From assembly GCF_030766935.1 (NCBI RefSeq), contig NZ_JASERL010000016.1:124001-188000 (forward strand): a DNA stretch of 64,000 nt, given 5' to 3'. The notes under the pieces are model-generated. The model saw nothing but the letters and a program-made list of their open reading frames with translations. It had not been told where the DNA came from and searched no databases. A program made the translations under genes and the position numbers. Shown here in pieces: positions 39,658-48,742 of the stretch. Origin of the DNA: Streptomyces sp. KL109B (GTDB lineage Bacteria; Actinomycetota; Actinomycetes; Streptomycetales; Streptomycetaceae). Positions within the stretch are counted from its first letter, which is position 1. The number at the start of each line of letters is the position of its first letter.

Positions 39658-41217
39658 ATGACCTCTCTGCCAGCGAAGCCCCGGCGGGCTTCGGCAACGA
39701 TGGCGCTCCTGGTGTGCGGCGCCCTGGCCGCCGGCGGCCTCGCGGCCGCGGGCGCGCCGGGGTTCGGCCCGCAACGGGCGGACGCCTCAAGCCACCGCGA
39801 GGCCCCGCTGATCTCGGGGCAGCCCCAGTACGACAACACGGACGTGTACGCGTTCGTGAGCCCCGACAAGCCGGACACCACGACCCTCGTGGCGAACTGG
39901 ATCCCCTTCGAGGAGCCGGCGGGCGGGCCGAACTTCTACCCGTTCCCGGAGGACGCCCAGTACGACATCCACGTCGACAGCGACGGCGACGCGCAGGGCG
40001 ATCTGCTCTACCGGTGGACGTTCAACACCCAGACGAAGAACGGCAACACGTTCCTCTACAACACCGGCCCGGTGAAGAGCCTCGACGATCCGAACCTGAA
40101 CGTCACGCAGACCTACGACATCGATCTGCTGCGCCTCAAGGACCAGAAGATCGTCTCCAAGTCGAAGATCGCCGACGACCAGCCGGTCGCGCCGTCGAAC
40201 GTCGGCAAGGCGTCGATGCCCGACTACCGGAAGCTGCGCGACCAGGCGGTGAAGAAGATCGGCGGCGGCGTCACCTCGTACGTGGGCCAGGCCGACGACC
40301 CGTTCTTCCTCGACCTGCGCGTCTTCGACCTGCTGTACGGCGGGAACCTCTCCGAGGTAGGCCGGGACACCCTCAAGGGCTACAACGTGAACACGGTCGC
40401 CCTCCAGATCCCCACCGCGTTCCTCACGGAGTCGAAGGACCAGCCGACGATCGGCGTGTGGTCGACGACCCAGCGCAAGGACGCGCAGGGCGACTGGAAG
40501 CAGGTCTCGCGGCTCGGCAGCCCGCTGGTCAACGAGGTCGTGAACCCGCAGAAGGTGAAGGACAGGTTCAACGCGTCGGCGCCGTGGAACGACAGCCAGT
40601 TCCTGCCGTTCGTGACGGAGCCCGAGCTGCCCAAGCTGATCGAGTCGATCTACAAGATCAAGGCCCCGAAGACCCCGCGCAACGACCTGGTGGACGTCTT
40701 CCTGAAGGGTGTGAAGGGGCTCAACCAGCCGCCGGGCGTGCGCCCTTCGGAGATGCTGCGCCTCAACACGTCGATCCCGCCGACGGATTCCCCGAAGCGG
40801 CTCGGTGTCCTTGAGGGCGACAAGGCGGGCTTCCCGAACGGCCGTCGGCTCTCCGACGACATCGTGGACGCCGAGCTCCAGGTCGTCGAGGGCGAACTCC
40901 TCGGCAAGAAGAACGACCTGGGCGACGCCGTCGACGCCAACGACAAGAAGTTCGAGTCCTCGTTCCCGTACGTGGCGCTGCCCACGTCAGGGTCGCGCGG
41001 GCCGCTCGCCAAGAGCAAGTCGCAGAGCGACACCGAGGTCCGCGACCAGCTCACCGGCAACGCGGTGTCCTCCAACTCGGGCGGCGACGACAACACGCTC
41101 CTGACGGCCTCCCTCGCGGCGGCCGGCGCCGGATTCCTGCTGATCGGCACCGGGTTCGTGTGGTGGCGCGGCCGGAGCAGGCGGCGCGCGAACTTCGGAC
41201 CGCCGTTCTCCGGCTGA
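39658..41217 (+). CDS. Secreted DUF4331 protein
   Basis: A 519-residue DUF4331 protein. Residues 1-42 look like a signal peptide (MTSLPAKPRRASATMALLVC and GALAAGGLAAAGAPG) followed by the family hallmark ASSHREAPLISGQPQYDNTDVYAFVSP. Other conserved strings are PFFLDLRVFDLLYGGNLSEV and NVNTVALQIPTAFL. The C-terminus has a hydrophobic helix and basic tail (SLAAAGAGFLLIGTGFVWWR), so it is likely anchored at the cell surface. The function of DUF4331 is unknown. It is the first gene of an operon with a TPR protein and a NicO-type transporter and lies opposite the sigma factor gene. Confidence 0.92.
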   Translation: MTSLPAKPRRASATMALLVCGALAAGGLAAAGAPGFGPQRADASSHREAPLISGQPQYDNTDVYAFVSPDKPDTTTLVANWIPFEEPAGGPNFYPFPEDAQYDIHVDSDGDAQGDLLYRWTFNTQTKNGNTFLYNTGPVKSLDDPNLNVTQTYDIDLLRLKDQKIVSKSKIADDQPVAPSNVGKASMPDYRKLRDQAVKKIGGGVTSYVGQADDPFFLDLRVFDLLYGGNLSEVGRDTLKGYNVNTVALQIPTAFLTESKDQPTIGVWSTTQRKDAQGDWKQVSRLGSPLVNEVVNPQKVKDRFNASAPWNDSQFLPFVTEPELPKLIESIYKIKAPKTPRNDLVDVFLKGVKGLNQPPGVRPSEMLRLNTSIPPTDSPKRLGVLEGDKAGFPNGRRLSDDIVDAELQVVEGELLGKKNDLGDAVDANDKKFESSFPYVALPTSGSRGPLAKSKSQSDTEVRDQLTGNAVSSNSGGDDNTLLTASLAAAGAGFLLIGTGFVWWRGRSRRRANFGPPFSG

Positions 41218-41324
41218 GCCCGGCCCGGCACCTGTCACACCCCACCGACCGGCGCGGCCCGCGTGCCCGACCCTCTCCACCGCGGGCCGCGCCGACCACT
41301 CGTCCACACCTCCCAGGAGCGCGC

Positions 41325-42743
41325 ATGCAGGTCTTGTCCGGCAAGAAGACCCAGGGCAAGAAGACCGCGGGCAAGAGGATCGAGCGCAAGCGGATCGGGG
41401 CGGCGGCATTCGGGGCGGCGGCGTTCGGGCGGCTGCTCGCGCTCGGCGCCGCGCTCGCCCTCGCCGTCACCGCGGGCAACCTGATCGCCGAGGACGACTC
41501 CCCGCCGAAGCCCGCGACCACGGGAACCGTCCCGAACCCGGCCCCGGCCCGGCTCGCCTCCGGCGACCTCGACCGCGGCGTCAAGGAACTGCAACGCCAC
41601 CTGGAGGCCCGGCCCAAGGACTACGCGTCCTGGGCGTCCCTCGGCACGGCCTACGTCGAACAGGCCCGGGTGAACGCCGACCCGTCCCGCTACCCCCAGG
41701 CCGAACGCGCCCTGACCCGCTCCCTCGAACTCCGCCCCGCCAACGACCCCGCCCTCGCCGGCCGGGCCGCCCTCGCCTCGGCCCGCCACGACTTCCACGG
41801 CGCGCTCCGCCTCACCCGCGAGGCCCTCGCCGTGAACCCCTACAGCGAGGCCGCGCTCGCCCTCCGCGTCGACGCCCTCGTCGAACTCGGCCACTACAAA
41901 AGCGCGTTGAAGGCCGCCGAGACCGCGGACTCCCGCCGCCCCGGCATCCCGGCCTTCACGCGTTTCTCTTACGTTCATGAGCTGCGCGGCGACGCCACGA
42001 CCGCCCGCAAGGTCCTCACCCGCGCCCTCACCAGCGCCACCGCCCCCGGCGACGTCTCGTACGTGGCCACCGCCCTCGGCCAACTCGCCTGGCGCCAGGG
42101 CGCGTACAAGACCTCCCTGCGCCACTACGCGACGGCCCTGCGCGCCGACCCGAACGCCGTCGCCGCCCTTGAAGGCCGCGGCAGGGCGCGGGCCGCGAGC
42201 GGCGACACGGCGGGCGCGATCCGCGACCTGAAGACGGTCGTCGAGCGCGCCCCGCTGCCGACGGCCCTGGTCGAACTCGGCGAGCTGTACGAGGCACGGG
42301 GCGACACCAGGGCGGCGAAGCGCCAGTACGCCCTCGTCGGCACCTGGCTGCGGCTCACGCGCGCGGGCGGCGTCGACGTCGACCTCGACACGGCGCTCGC
42401 GTCGGCCGAGCACGGCGACCGCGCGGCGGGCCTGAAGGCGGCGCGCGCCGAGTGGCGGCGCCGGCACACCGTGCACACGGCCGACGCGCTCGCCTGGGCG
42501 CTGCACGCCAACGGCCGCGACAAGGAGGCGCTGCCGTACGCGCGCCGGGCCACGGCGACCGGCTTCGGCGAGGCCTCGTTCCTCTACCACCGGGGCGTGC
42601 TCGAACTCTCCGTCGGCGACCGCTCCGAGGGCCGCGCGCTGCTGCGCGAGGCGCTGGACCGCAACCCCGGCTTCTCGCCGCTGGGCGCGAAGGCGGCGCG
42701 GGCGGCGCTGGCGAAGCCGACCGGCGAGGGGGCCTCCCGATGA
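41325..42743 (+). CDS. Membrane-anchored tetratricopeptide repeat protein
   Basis: A 472-residue protein with a basic, repeat-rich N-terminus (GKKTQGKKTAGKRIERKRIG), one membrane helix (LLALGAALALAVTAGNLIA, about 40-60), and then about ten TPR-like units outside the membrane (for example DYASWASLGTAYVEQARVNA, NPYSEAALALRVDALVELGH, EASFLYHRGVLELSVGDRSE). TPRs mediate protein contacts. It follows the DUF4331 gene by 107 bases, and its stop overlaps the transporter start (ATGA), so the three likely form one complex or pathway. ATG 41325 is chosen over the longer open frame, which is a shadow of the DUF4331 gene. Confidence 0.9.
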   Translation: MQVLSGKKTQGKKTAGKRIERKRIGAAAFGAAAFGRLLALGAALALAVTAGNLIAEDDSPPKPATTGTVPNPAPARLASGDLDRGVKELQRHLEARPKDYASWASLGTAYVEQARVNADPSRYPQAERALTRSLELRPANDPALAGRAALASARHDFHGALRLTREALAVNPYSEAALALRVDALVELGHYKSALKAAETADSRRPGIPAFTRFSYVHELRGDATTARKVLTRALTSATAPGDVSYVATALGQLAWRQGAYKTSLRHYATALRADPNAVAALEGRGRARAASGDTAGAIRDLKTVVERAPLPTALVELGELYEARGDTRAAKRQYALVGTWLRLTRAGGVDVDLDTALASAEHGDRAAGLKAARAEWRRRHTVHTADALAWALHANGRDKEALPYARRATATGFGEASFLYHRGVLELSVGDRSEGRALLREALDRNPGFSPLGAKAARAALAKPTGEGASR

Positions 42744-44305
42744 ACCGCCGGAAGACGAACCGCTGGAAGACGAACCGCTGGAAGACGAACCGCTGGAAGC
42801 GGTACGCGGCGGTGCCCGCGGTACTGGGCGCCGCAACGGCGGGCCTCCTGCTGACCTCGTCCCCACCGGCCGCCGCGCACCCCCTCGGCAACTTCACCGT
42901 CAACCACTACGACGGGTTGCTCCTGCGCCCCGGCGCCCTGCGCGTCGACCACGTGGAGGACCTCGCGGAGATCCCGACGCAGCAGGTGCGGCCCGAACTC
43001 GACGAGCGGGGGCGGGCGCGGTGGGCGCGGGAGCGGTGCGCCGGCGCCGCGCGGCAGGCCCGGGTCACGGTCGACGGGCACCGCACGGAGCTCAAGTCGG
43101 GCGCTGCCGATGCTGTGCTGCGCCCCGGCCAGGCCGGCCTGAAGACGCTCCGCGTGGAGTGCGCGTTCACCGCGCCGCTGCCACGCGGCGAGAGGGCGCG
43201 CGTCGAACTGCGTACCGGCGTCGCCAAGGGGCCCGGCTGGCGCGAGATCACGGCGCGCGGCGACCGCCGGACCCTGACCGACTCGAACGTGCCCACCACG
43301 TCGACCTCCGCCCGCCTGACCCGCTACCCGAAGGACCTGCTGTCCTCGCCCCCCGAGCGGGCCGCCGCCACGGTCACGGCCGTGCCGGGCGGCCCCGCGG
43401 CCCCGGTCGAGAGCGGGAGCTCGGCCGGGGCCGCCCCTGGGCGCCCGAACGGCTCCGAGATCCTGCCGCGCGGCGCCGACCGCTGGACCGAGGCGCTGGG
43501 CGGCCTCGTATCGCGGCACGAACTCACCCCGGGATTCGCCGCGTTGGCGCTCGGCTTCGCCCTCGTCCTCGGCGCGCTGCACGCGCTCGCGCCCGGCCAC
43601 GGGAAGACCCTGATGGCGGCGGCCGCCGCGGCCCGCAGCCGGGCCCGCCTCCGTGACGTACTGCCGCTCGCGGCATCCGTGACGGTCACCCACACCCTCG
43701 GCGTGATCGCCCTGGGCATCCTCGTCACGGCGGGCTCCGCGGCCACGCCCTCCGTGATCGCCTGGCTGGGCCTGGCGAGCGGCGTGCTGGTGACGGCGGC
43801 GGGGGTGGGCCTGCTGCGCAGGGCATGGCGGTACCGGAAGGCGACACAAGCCCATGCACACGGACACGACCACGGGCACGGGCACCCACACCCGCACGGC
43901 CACACCCACCCGCACGGCCACCCGCACACCCACCCCGCGCCCCAACCCACCCTCCGCGGCACCCTGTTCCTCGGTTTCGCCGGGGGCCTCGTGCCCAGCC
44001 CGTCCGCCGTCGTCGTGCTCGTCGGCGCCGCCGCGCTCGGCAAGGCGTGGTTCGGGCTGCTGCTCGTGTTCGGTTACGGGGCCGGGCTCGCGCTCACCCT
44101 CACCGCGGTCGGCTTCACGGTGGTGCGGATCGGCGGCCGGATCGCGCGGGCGCTCGCGGAGCTGCCGCGCCCCGGACGCGGCGGCCCGCTCGGCGCGCTC
44201 GTACGCCGTGGTCTGAGCCGCGCGGTGCCGTTCGGTTCGGCCTTCGTCGTGGTGGTGCTCGGCTGCGGATTGCTGTTCAGGGGGGCGGCAACCGCACTCG
44301 GCTGA
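42740..44305 (+). CDS. NicO/RcnA-type nickel-cobalt transporter with exported domain
   Basis: A 521-residue membrane protein. After the repeat-expanded basic start (KTNRW three times) and a signal-like helix comes the extracellular domain that begins AAAHPLGNFTVNHYDGLLLR (about 47-270). The C-terminal half is a NicO-type transporter with the motif LHALAPGHGKTLMAAAAAA, further helices, and a His-rich loop at about 371-399 (AHAHGHDHGHGHPHPHG) that should bind nickel, cobalt or another metal. Direction of transport is not evident; RcnA relatives export. It is translationally coupled to the TPR gene. Confidence 0.9.
   Translation: MNRRKTNRWKTNRWKTNRWKRYAAVPAVLGAATAGLLLTSSPPAAAHPLGNFTVNHYDGLLLRPGALRVDHVEDLAEIPTQQVRPELDERGRARWARERCAGAARQARVTVDGHRTELKSGAADAVLRPGQAGLKTLRVECAFTAPLPRGERARVELRTGVAKGPGWREITARGDRRTLTDSNVPTTSTSARLTRYPKDLLSSPPERAAATVTAVPGGPAAPVESGSSAGAAPGRPNGSEILPRGADRWTEALGGLVSRHELTPGFAALALGFALVLGALHALAPGHGKTLMAAAAAARSRARLRDVLPLAASVTVTHTLGVIALGILVTAGSAATPSVIAWLGLASGVLVTAAGVGLLRRAWRYRKATQAHAHGHDHGHGHPHPHGHTHPHGHPHTHPAPQPTLRGTLFLGFAGGLVPSPSAVVVLVGAAALGKAWFGLLLVFGYGAGLALTLTAVGFTVVRIGGRIARALAELPRPGRGGPLGALVRRGLSRAVPFGSAFVVVVLGCGLLFRGAATALG
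42751..42795. repeat. 15-bp in-frame tandem repeat, three copies
   Basis: Three perfect copies of GAAGACGAACCGCTG in the start of the NicO-type gene, encoding Lys-Thr-Asn-Arg-Trp each. The start codon region (ATGAACCGCCG) is a partial extra copy. It lengthens the positively charged segment before the first hydrophobic helix. Confidence 0.9.
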
Positions 44306-44353
44306 GCTACTTTTGTTCGTACTTGTCTCGCAGCCACGACATTGGGGGCACCC

Positions 44354-46027
44354 GTGGTGGAGCGTGTGGTCGCCGGACGGTACCGGCTGCTCGACCCGCT
44401 CGGTGAGGGCGGCATGGGCACCGTGTGGCGGGCCCGCGACGAGGTGCTGGGCCGCGAGGTCGCCGTGAAGGAGGTACGCGCGCCCGCGGGGCTCCCGGAG
44501 GCAGAGGTGCAGCGGATGTACGCGCGCCTGGAGCGGGAGGCGTGGGCCTCGGCGCGGGTCACGCACCGCAACGTCGTGACGGTGTACGACGTCGCCACCG
44601 ACGAGCAACGGCCTTGGGTCGTCATGGAGTTGGTGCGTGGCGTCTCGCTCGCCGAGCAGCTGGACGCGGAGGGCCCGATGCCCCCGCAGCGCGCCGCGCA
44701 CATCGGCGCCGAGGTGCTCGCCGCGCTGCGCGCCGCCCACGAAGCGGGCGTGCTGCACCGCGACGTGAAGCCCGGCAACGTACTCCTGTCGAACGACGGC
44801 AGGGTGGTGCTCACCGACTTCGGCATCGCCATGGTCGAGGGGACGTCGGCGCTCACCATGACGGGCGAGGTGATCGGCTCGCCCGAATTCCTCGCCCCCG
44901 AGCGGGCGTTGGGGCGCACGCCGGGCCCGGAGTCGGACCTGTGGTCGCTGGGTGTGCTGCTGTACGCGTCCGTGGAGGGGCACTCGCCGTTCCGGCAGGA
45001 CACCCCGTTGAGCACGCTGCGGGCCATCGTGGACGAGGAGTTGCCGCCGCCGCGTTCCGCCGGTCCGCTGGCGCCGATCATCGAGGGGCTGCTGCGCAAG
45101 GATCCGGCCGAGCGGACCCCGGTCGCCGACGCCGAGCGGGACCTGCGCATCGTCGGCTCGGGCGGCACCCTGCGCGCGGACCCGGTGCAGGCGTCGCCGC
45201 TGGCCTCGGCGCCGACGGTCACCTCACAGCAGTCCGCAGCGGCCACGCCACCCCCGAGCCCTGTCCCGATGGGCATGCCCTCGACCGCTACCACCACCCC
45301 GGTCACCGCCGAACCCGGCCCCCACTATCCGCGCCGCGCCTCCGCCGCCGTGATCGCGGGCATCGTCGCCCTCCTCCTCGCCATCGGCGGACTCACGTAC
45401 GCCCTCCTCAACCGCGACGACAACAACCCGAACGGGACGTCGAACAACGGCGGGGGCACGTCCGGCGGCGGGAGCGGCGGAAACTCCACGGGTGGCGGGA
45501 ACGGCGGCAGCGGCGGGAACGACAACGGGGGCGGCGGATCCACCGGCGGGAACGACGGGGGCAGCGGCGGCTCCGGCGGCTCCACGACCACCAGCGGCAA
45601 CGGAGGGGACAACGGTGGCGGCGGCCACACCACCACTCCGGCCCAGTCCGTGCGCGTCAACGTGCGTGCGGTGCGCGGCAGTTACTCGGGCCCGTGCCCG
45701 CCACCCGCCGCGGCGGCCCCGGCCTTCGCCGCGACGATCACAGTGGGGCGCGTGCCCGCCTCCGTGCGGTACCGGTGGGTGGTGAAGAACGGCGAGGCAT
45801 CGGACCCGGGCTGGAAGACGCTGATCGTCCCCAAGGGCGCGGCGAACAAGGCGCGCACGGTCACGACCACGCAGACGCACTACAAGGAGGGTGAGACGCT
45901 GCGCGACCAGATCGGCGTCGAGGTGCGCTCCCCGGTGGCGGCGACGTCCAACTACGTCTCGTACGCGGTCACGTGCGAGGTGGTGACCCCGACGAGCGGA
46001 GCCACCACCGGTTCACCCACGTACTGA
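44354..46027 (+). CDS. Membrane Ser/Thr protein kinase with Gly/Asn-rich linker
   Basis: A 557-residue Hanks-type kinase starting at GTG 44354, five bases after GGGGG. The kinase domain (1-270) is complete: glycine loop LGEGGMGTVW, Lys39 (AVKEV), catalytic Asp137 (HRDVKPGN), DFG Asp155, and GSPEFLAPERALG. A juxtamembrane Pro/Thr stretch, one membrane helix (about 330-350, AVIAGIVALLLAIGGLTYAL), and an extracellular Gly/Asn/Ser-rich linker (about 355-430) lead to a 130-residue C-terminal sensor domain (SVRVNVRAVRGSYSGPCPPP, VRYRWVVKNGEASDPGWKTL). There are no PASTA repeats. It stands between the metal-transporter operon and a convergent lipase gene. Confidence 0.95.
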   Translation: MVERVVAGRYRLLDPLGEGGMGTVWRARDEVLGREVAVKEVRAPAGLPEAEVQRMYARLEREAWASARVTHRNVVTVYDVATDEQRPWVVMELVRGVSLAEQLDAEGPMPPQRAAHIGAEVLAALRAAHEAGVLHRDVKPGNVLLSNDGRVVLTDFGIAMVEGTSALTMTGEVIGSPEFLAPERALGRTPGPESDLWSLGVLLYASVEGHSPFRQDTPLSTLRAIVDEELPPPRSAGPLAPIIEGLLRKDPAERTPVADAERDLRIVGSGGTLRADPVQASPLASAPTVTSQQSAAATPPPSPVPMGMPSTATTTPVTAEPGPHYPRRASAAVIAGIVALLLAIGGLTYALLNRDDNNPNGTSNNGGGTSGGGSGGNSTGGGNGGSGGNDNGGGGSTGGNDGGSGGSGGSTTTSGNGGDNGGGGHTTTPAQSVRVNVRAVRGSYSGPCPPPAAAAPAFAATITVGRVPASVRYRWVVKNGEASDPGWKTLIVPKGAANKARTVTTTQTHYKEGETLRDQIGVEVRSPVAATSNYVSYAVTCEVVTPTSGATTGSPTY

Positions 46028-46053
46028 CGCGGCCATGCGGTGATCAGGCCGCG
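46028..46053. terminator. Small hairpin between convergent kinase and lipase genes
   Basis: Seven-bp arms CGCGGCC / GGCCGCG with a 12-base loop, overlapping the end of the lipase gene. Weak by length but in the right place. Confidence 0.45.
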
Positions 46054-46853
46054 GACGCGAACACGGGCAGATAGCCGCTCGACTGGCCGGTGGCCGTCGG
46101 GTGGTAACTCTCGCCGATGTTCGCCCAGTTGACGCTGTGCAGCCACGAGGAGCCGGAGCAGATCTCGTGCCCGGTGAACGTGGTCGTCACGTCCCCGAAG
46201 CTGAGGCCGCGGGCGGTGGCGTTCTGCTTGATGGTGGAGTTGAGCAGGTCGGCGGCGCTGTTGATGGCGGAGCGTTCGTTCTCGGAGAGGCCGGCGACGC
46301 AGGTGCCGCTGAGCTTGTAGAAGCGCGGGTAGCCGAGCACGACGACGTGGGCGCTTGGAGCCTTGGTGGTGATCGCCGAGTAGACGTCGTTGAGCTTGCT
46401 GGGCAGGGTCGAAGTGACGTACGTGCGCGCCTGGTTGACGCGGTTCACGCAGGTGGACTCGGAGTACAGGACGCAGGTCGTCATGACGTCGGCGAAGCCC
46501 GCGTCGTTGCCGCCGATGGAGATCGAGACGAGCCCGGTGCCGCTGCCGAGCGGGCCGAGCTGGTTGGCGATGACATCACCCGTACGAGCGCCCGAGCACG
46601 CGGTGAAATTAAAGCTTGAGGGTGAGTGGGCCGCCGCCCACAAGGCCGGGTACGCCTTGGTGGAGCGCTTGCAGGAGCCGCTGTCGCCGTCGTAGCTGCC
46701 GGCGCCGACCCCGGAGGAGTAGGAGTCGCCGAGGGCCACATAGCCCGTGGCAGCGGCGCTGTCGGAGCCGTGCGCGGCCGTGGCCCCGGTGAGGGCCGCC
46801 GCCGTGGCGAGCAGGAAAGAGGAGACGTATGCCGCAATCCGGAAAGATCTCAT
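46044..46853 (-). CDS. Secreted SGNH/GDSL lipase-esterase
   Basis: A 269-residue secreted hydrolase close to the Streptomyces GDSL lipases of the S. rimosus type. Signal peptide residues 1-27 (MRSFRIAAYVSSFLLATAAA). Catalytic Ser44 lies in ALGDSYSSGVGAG (block I), the Asn block is SISIGGNDAGF (block III), and His251 is in ESYHPTATGQ (block V). Six Cys residues can form the three disulfides usual in this group. The enzyme hydrolyses ester bonds of lipids outside the cell. It converges on the Ser/Thr kinase gene; a small hairpin at 46921-46945 lies upstream. Confidence 0.95.
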   Translation of the reverse strand: MRSFRIAAYVSSFLLATAAALTGATAAHGSDSAAATGYVALGDSYSSGVGAGSYDGDSGSCKRSTKAYPALWAAAHSPSSFNFTACSGARTGDVIANQLGPLGSGTGLVSISIGGNDAGFADVMTTCVLYSESTCVNRVNQARTYVTSTLPSKLNDVYSAITTKAPSAHVVVLGYPRFYKLSGTCVAGLSENERSAINSAADLLNSTIKQNATARGLSFGDVTTTFTGHEICSGSSWLHSVNWANIGESYHPTATGQSSGYLPVFASAA

Positions 46854-46920
46854 GGAACCTCCCTTAGCAGGATCGACAGGATCTCTGTCGCCCGCGTGTA
46901 TTGCAGGTTCATGTCACGGT

Positions 46921-46945
46921 TACCGAGGTTGACTTACCCTCGGTA
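46921..46945. promoter_or_regulatory. Hairpin in the 242-base lipase/membrane-protein promoter gap
   Basis: Eight-bp arms TACCGAGG / CCTCGGTA around nine bases, between the divergent lipase (start 46853) and small membrane protein (start 47096). May be an operator or a leader hairpin. I see nothing else in 46854-47095. Confidence 0.35.
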
Positions 46946-47095
46946 CCGGCACGCTACGCCCGTAGAAGGACGCGGACGTGACCATCAACTGGACTGTTCT
47001 TCAACGGAGTTGTACCGCTGAACCGCCTTGACGCCACCCCGGGGACTGCGCCACATTGAAGCCCGGCATCCGGCGCTTCGGGGGGCAAGTCGCCC

Positions 47096-47518
47096 ATGCG
47101 GACCATAGGCGTGACCACAGGCATCAAGCGGTCGTCATCGGACGGCCCCTATCTGCTCGCGGGGGCGTGCGCCGTGCTGGGGGGCGCGGGCCTCGTCCTC
47201 GCGCTCTCGCACGCCGACTCCCCGCTGCGCGGTCCGCTCGCGCTCTTCTTCCTGCTGGCCGCTCCCGGCGCCGCGTTCGCGGCCGCCCTGCGCGGCCTCG
47301 ACCCCTGGGCGCGGGTGCTCACATCGGCCGCCGGCGCCATCGCGGTCGTGATGCTGGTCTCCCAGGGCATGCTCGCGGTGCACCGCTGGTCGGTGGACGG
47401 CGGAGTGCTCGCCGTGGGAATTCTCAGCGGTTCCGCTTTTCTTCTGCAATGGGCCGTCCGGCGACTGCGCGGGGGCGTGGCGCGGGACATCATGAAACGG
47501 ATGGGAAAAATCCACTGA
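47096..47518 (+). CDS. Small four-helix membrane protein, function unknown
   Basis: A 140-residue protein with four hydrophobic segments (YLLAGACAVLGGAGLVLALS, GPLALFFLLAAPGAAFAAAL, VLTSAAGAIAVVMLVSQGML, GVLAVGILSGSAFLLQWAVR) and a basic C-terminal tail. The start may be ATG 47096 or GTG 47111. It precedes the exopolysaccharide-type cluster in the same direction, but a 393-base gap separates them, so membership is uncertain. No family recognised. Confidence 0.75.
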   Translation: MRTIGVTTGIKRSSSDGPYLLAGACAVLGGAGLVLALSHADSPLRGPLALFFLLAAPGAAFAAALRGLDPWARVLTSAAGAIAVVMLVSQGMLAVHRWSVDGGVLAVGILSGSAFLLQWAVRRLRGGVARDIMKRMGKIH

Positions 47519-47911
47519 GGGGGACGCAAGTTAACGGAACGGCCAAAACAATAAAAACGTGAGGGCTCGTTCCAGGTCTTGCCATACAGTCACAATCATC
47601 AATACCGTCGTACATCCACCCGCATCGGGCCCGCAGTACATGCGATCAAGGGGAGGGACCGAGGTCGCGAAGGCCCGGGGCGGGGCGCGGCAGGGGGGTG
47701 CCGCGCTCGGCGAGTCGCTCGCTTCGGCGTCCTGGGTCGCCGGGTCGCGTGCCGCGCGGCCGGTCCAACCAACCGGTGTGTATTGCCAGCTCACCCGGCC
47801 TGCACGGAGAGCTCGTCCGGCATGCCGTCAGTGAGAACCCCCCTTTCGAACCGGACACGAAGCCGGACCGCCCGGGGGCGGGCGGTCCACCGGACGAGAG
47901 GGACCAGACTC
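47519..47911. other. Intergenic region upstream of the polysaccharide cluster
   Basis: A 393-base gap. The first 100 bases are relatively AT-rich (AAAACAATAAAAACG, CATACAGTCACAATCATCAA) and likely hold the promoter of the polysaccharide operon. The rest is GC-rich without a convincing gene in any frame; short frames on either strand lack initiation signals. An in-frame ATG at 47822 could extend the next gene by 30 residues. Confidence 0.5.
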
Positions 47912-48742
47912 ATGAGCAGTTCCGTTGTGCCTCCGGTGATTCCCGAAGGCACGCCTCCGGAAGGCCGAATTCCCGCCCAGTACCGGGCCATCTCCACGCA
48001 CCTGGCCATCGCGCCGCGGGTGAGCGTGGTCATTCCGGCCATGAACGAGGCGGAGAATCTTCCGTACGTCTTCAAGACCCTTCCCGACTGGATCCACGAG
48101 GTCGTTCTGGTGGACGGGAATTCAACCGACGGCACCGTGGAAGTCGCCCGGGAATTGTGGCCGGAAGTCGTGGTCGTGCCGCAGCACGGAAAGGGCAAGG
48201 GCGACGCCCTCATCACCGGATTCAACGCCTGCACGGGCGACATCATCGTCATGATCGACGCGGACGGCTCAGCCGACGGCCAGGAGATCGTCTCCTACGT
48301 CTCCGCGCTCGTCTCCGGCGCCGACTTCGCCAAGGGCTCACGGTTCGCCAACGGCGGCGGCACCGACGACATGACCCCCATCCGCAAGCTCGGCAACTGG
48401 GCGCTCTGCTCGACCGTCAACGCCAAGTTCGGGGCCCGCTACACCGACCTGTGCTACGGGTACAACGCCTTCTGGCGGCACTGCCTCGACGAGATCGAGC
48501 TCGACTGCACCGGGTTCGAGGTGGAGACCCTGATGAACATCCGGGTCGTCAAGGCGGGCCTGAAGGTGCAGGAGATACCCAGCCACGAGTACTTACGCAT
48601 CCACGGCGCCAGCAACCTCCGGGCCGTCCGGGACGGCATCCGGGTGCTCAAGGTCATCCTGCGAGAGCGGTCCAACCGCCGTGATCTGCGACGACGCGCG
48701 GCCACGGTCAAGGTCAACCCGGCCCGGAGGGAAGCATCTTGA
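47912..48742 (+). CDS. Family 2 glycosyltransferase (dolichol-phosphate mannose synthase-like)
   Basis: A 276-residue GT2 enzyme. The GT-A core has VSVVIPAMNEAENLPYVF (start of the nucleotide-binding fold), EVVLVDGNSTDGTVEVAREL, GKGKGDALITGFNACTGDII, and the metal-binding DxD in VMIDADGSADGQEI. The C-terminal part has CYGYNAFWRHCLDEIELDC and FEVETLMNIRVVKAGLKV. It has no membrane helix, so it probably transfers a sugar from a nucleotide donor to a lipid phosphate at the inner face. Its stop overlaps the TTG start of the next glycosyltransferase. Basic C-terminus (RSNRRDLRRRAATVKV). Confidence 0.93.
   Translation: MSSSVVPPVIPEGTPPEGRIPAQYRAISTHLAIAPRVSVVIPAMNEAENLPYVFKTLPDWIHEVVLVDGNSTDGTVEVARELWPEVVVVPQHGKGKGDALITGFNACTGDIIVMIDADGSADGQEIVSYVSALVSGADFAKGSRFANGGGTDDMTPIRKLGNWALCSTVNAKFGARYTDLCYGYNAFWRHCLDEIELDCTGFEVETLMNIRVVKAGLKVQEIPSHEYLRIHGASNLRAVRDGIRVLKVILRERSNRRDLRRRAATVKVNPARREAS

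Noticed and set aside
41218..44355. Metal-responsive riboswitch (cobalamin or NiCo type) in front of the transporter genes
   Set aside because: The 107-base and overlapping gaps in this operon are too short and show none of the conserved riboswitch core elements that I know.
47531..47794. Small minus-strand gene of 87 codons in the gap before the polysaccharide cluster
   Set aside because: No ribosome binding site, no recognisable motif, and the same stretch is open on the other strand as well.
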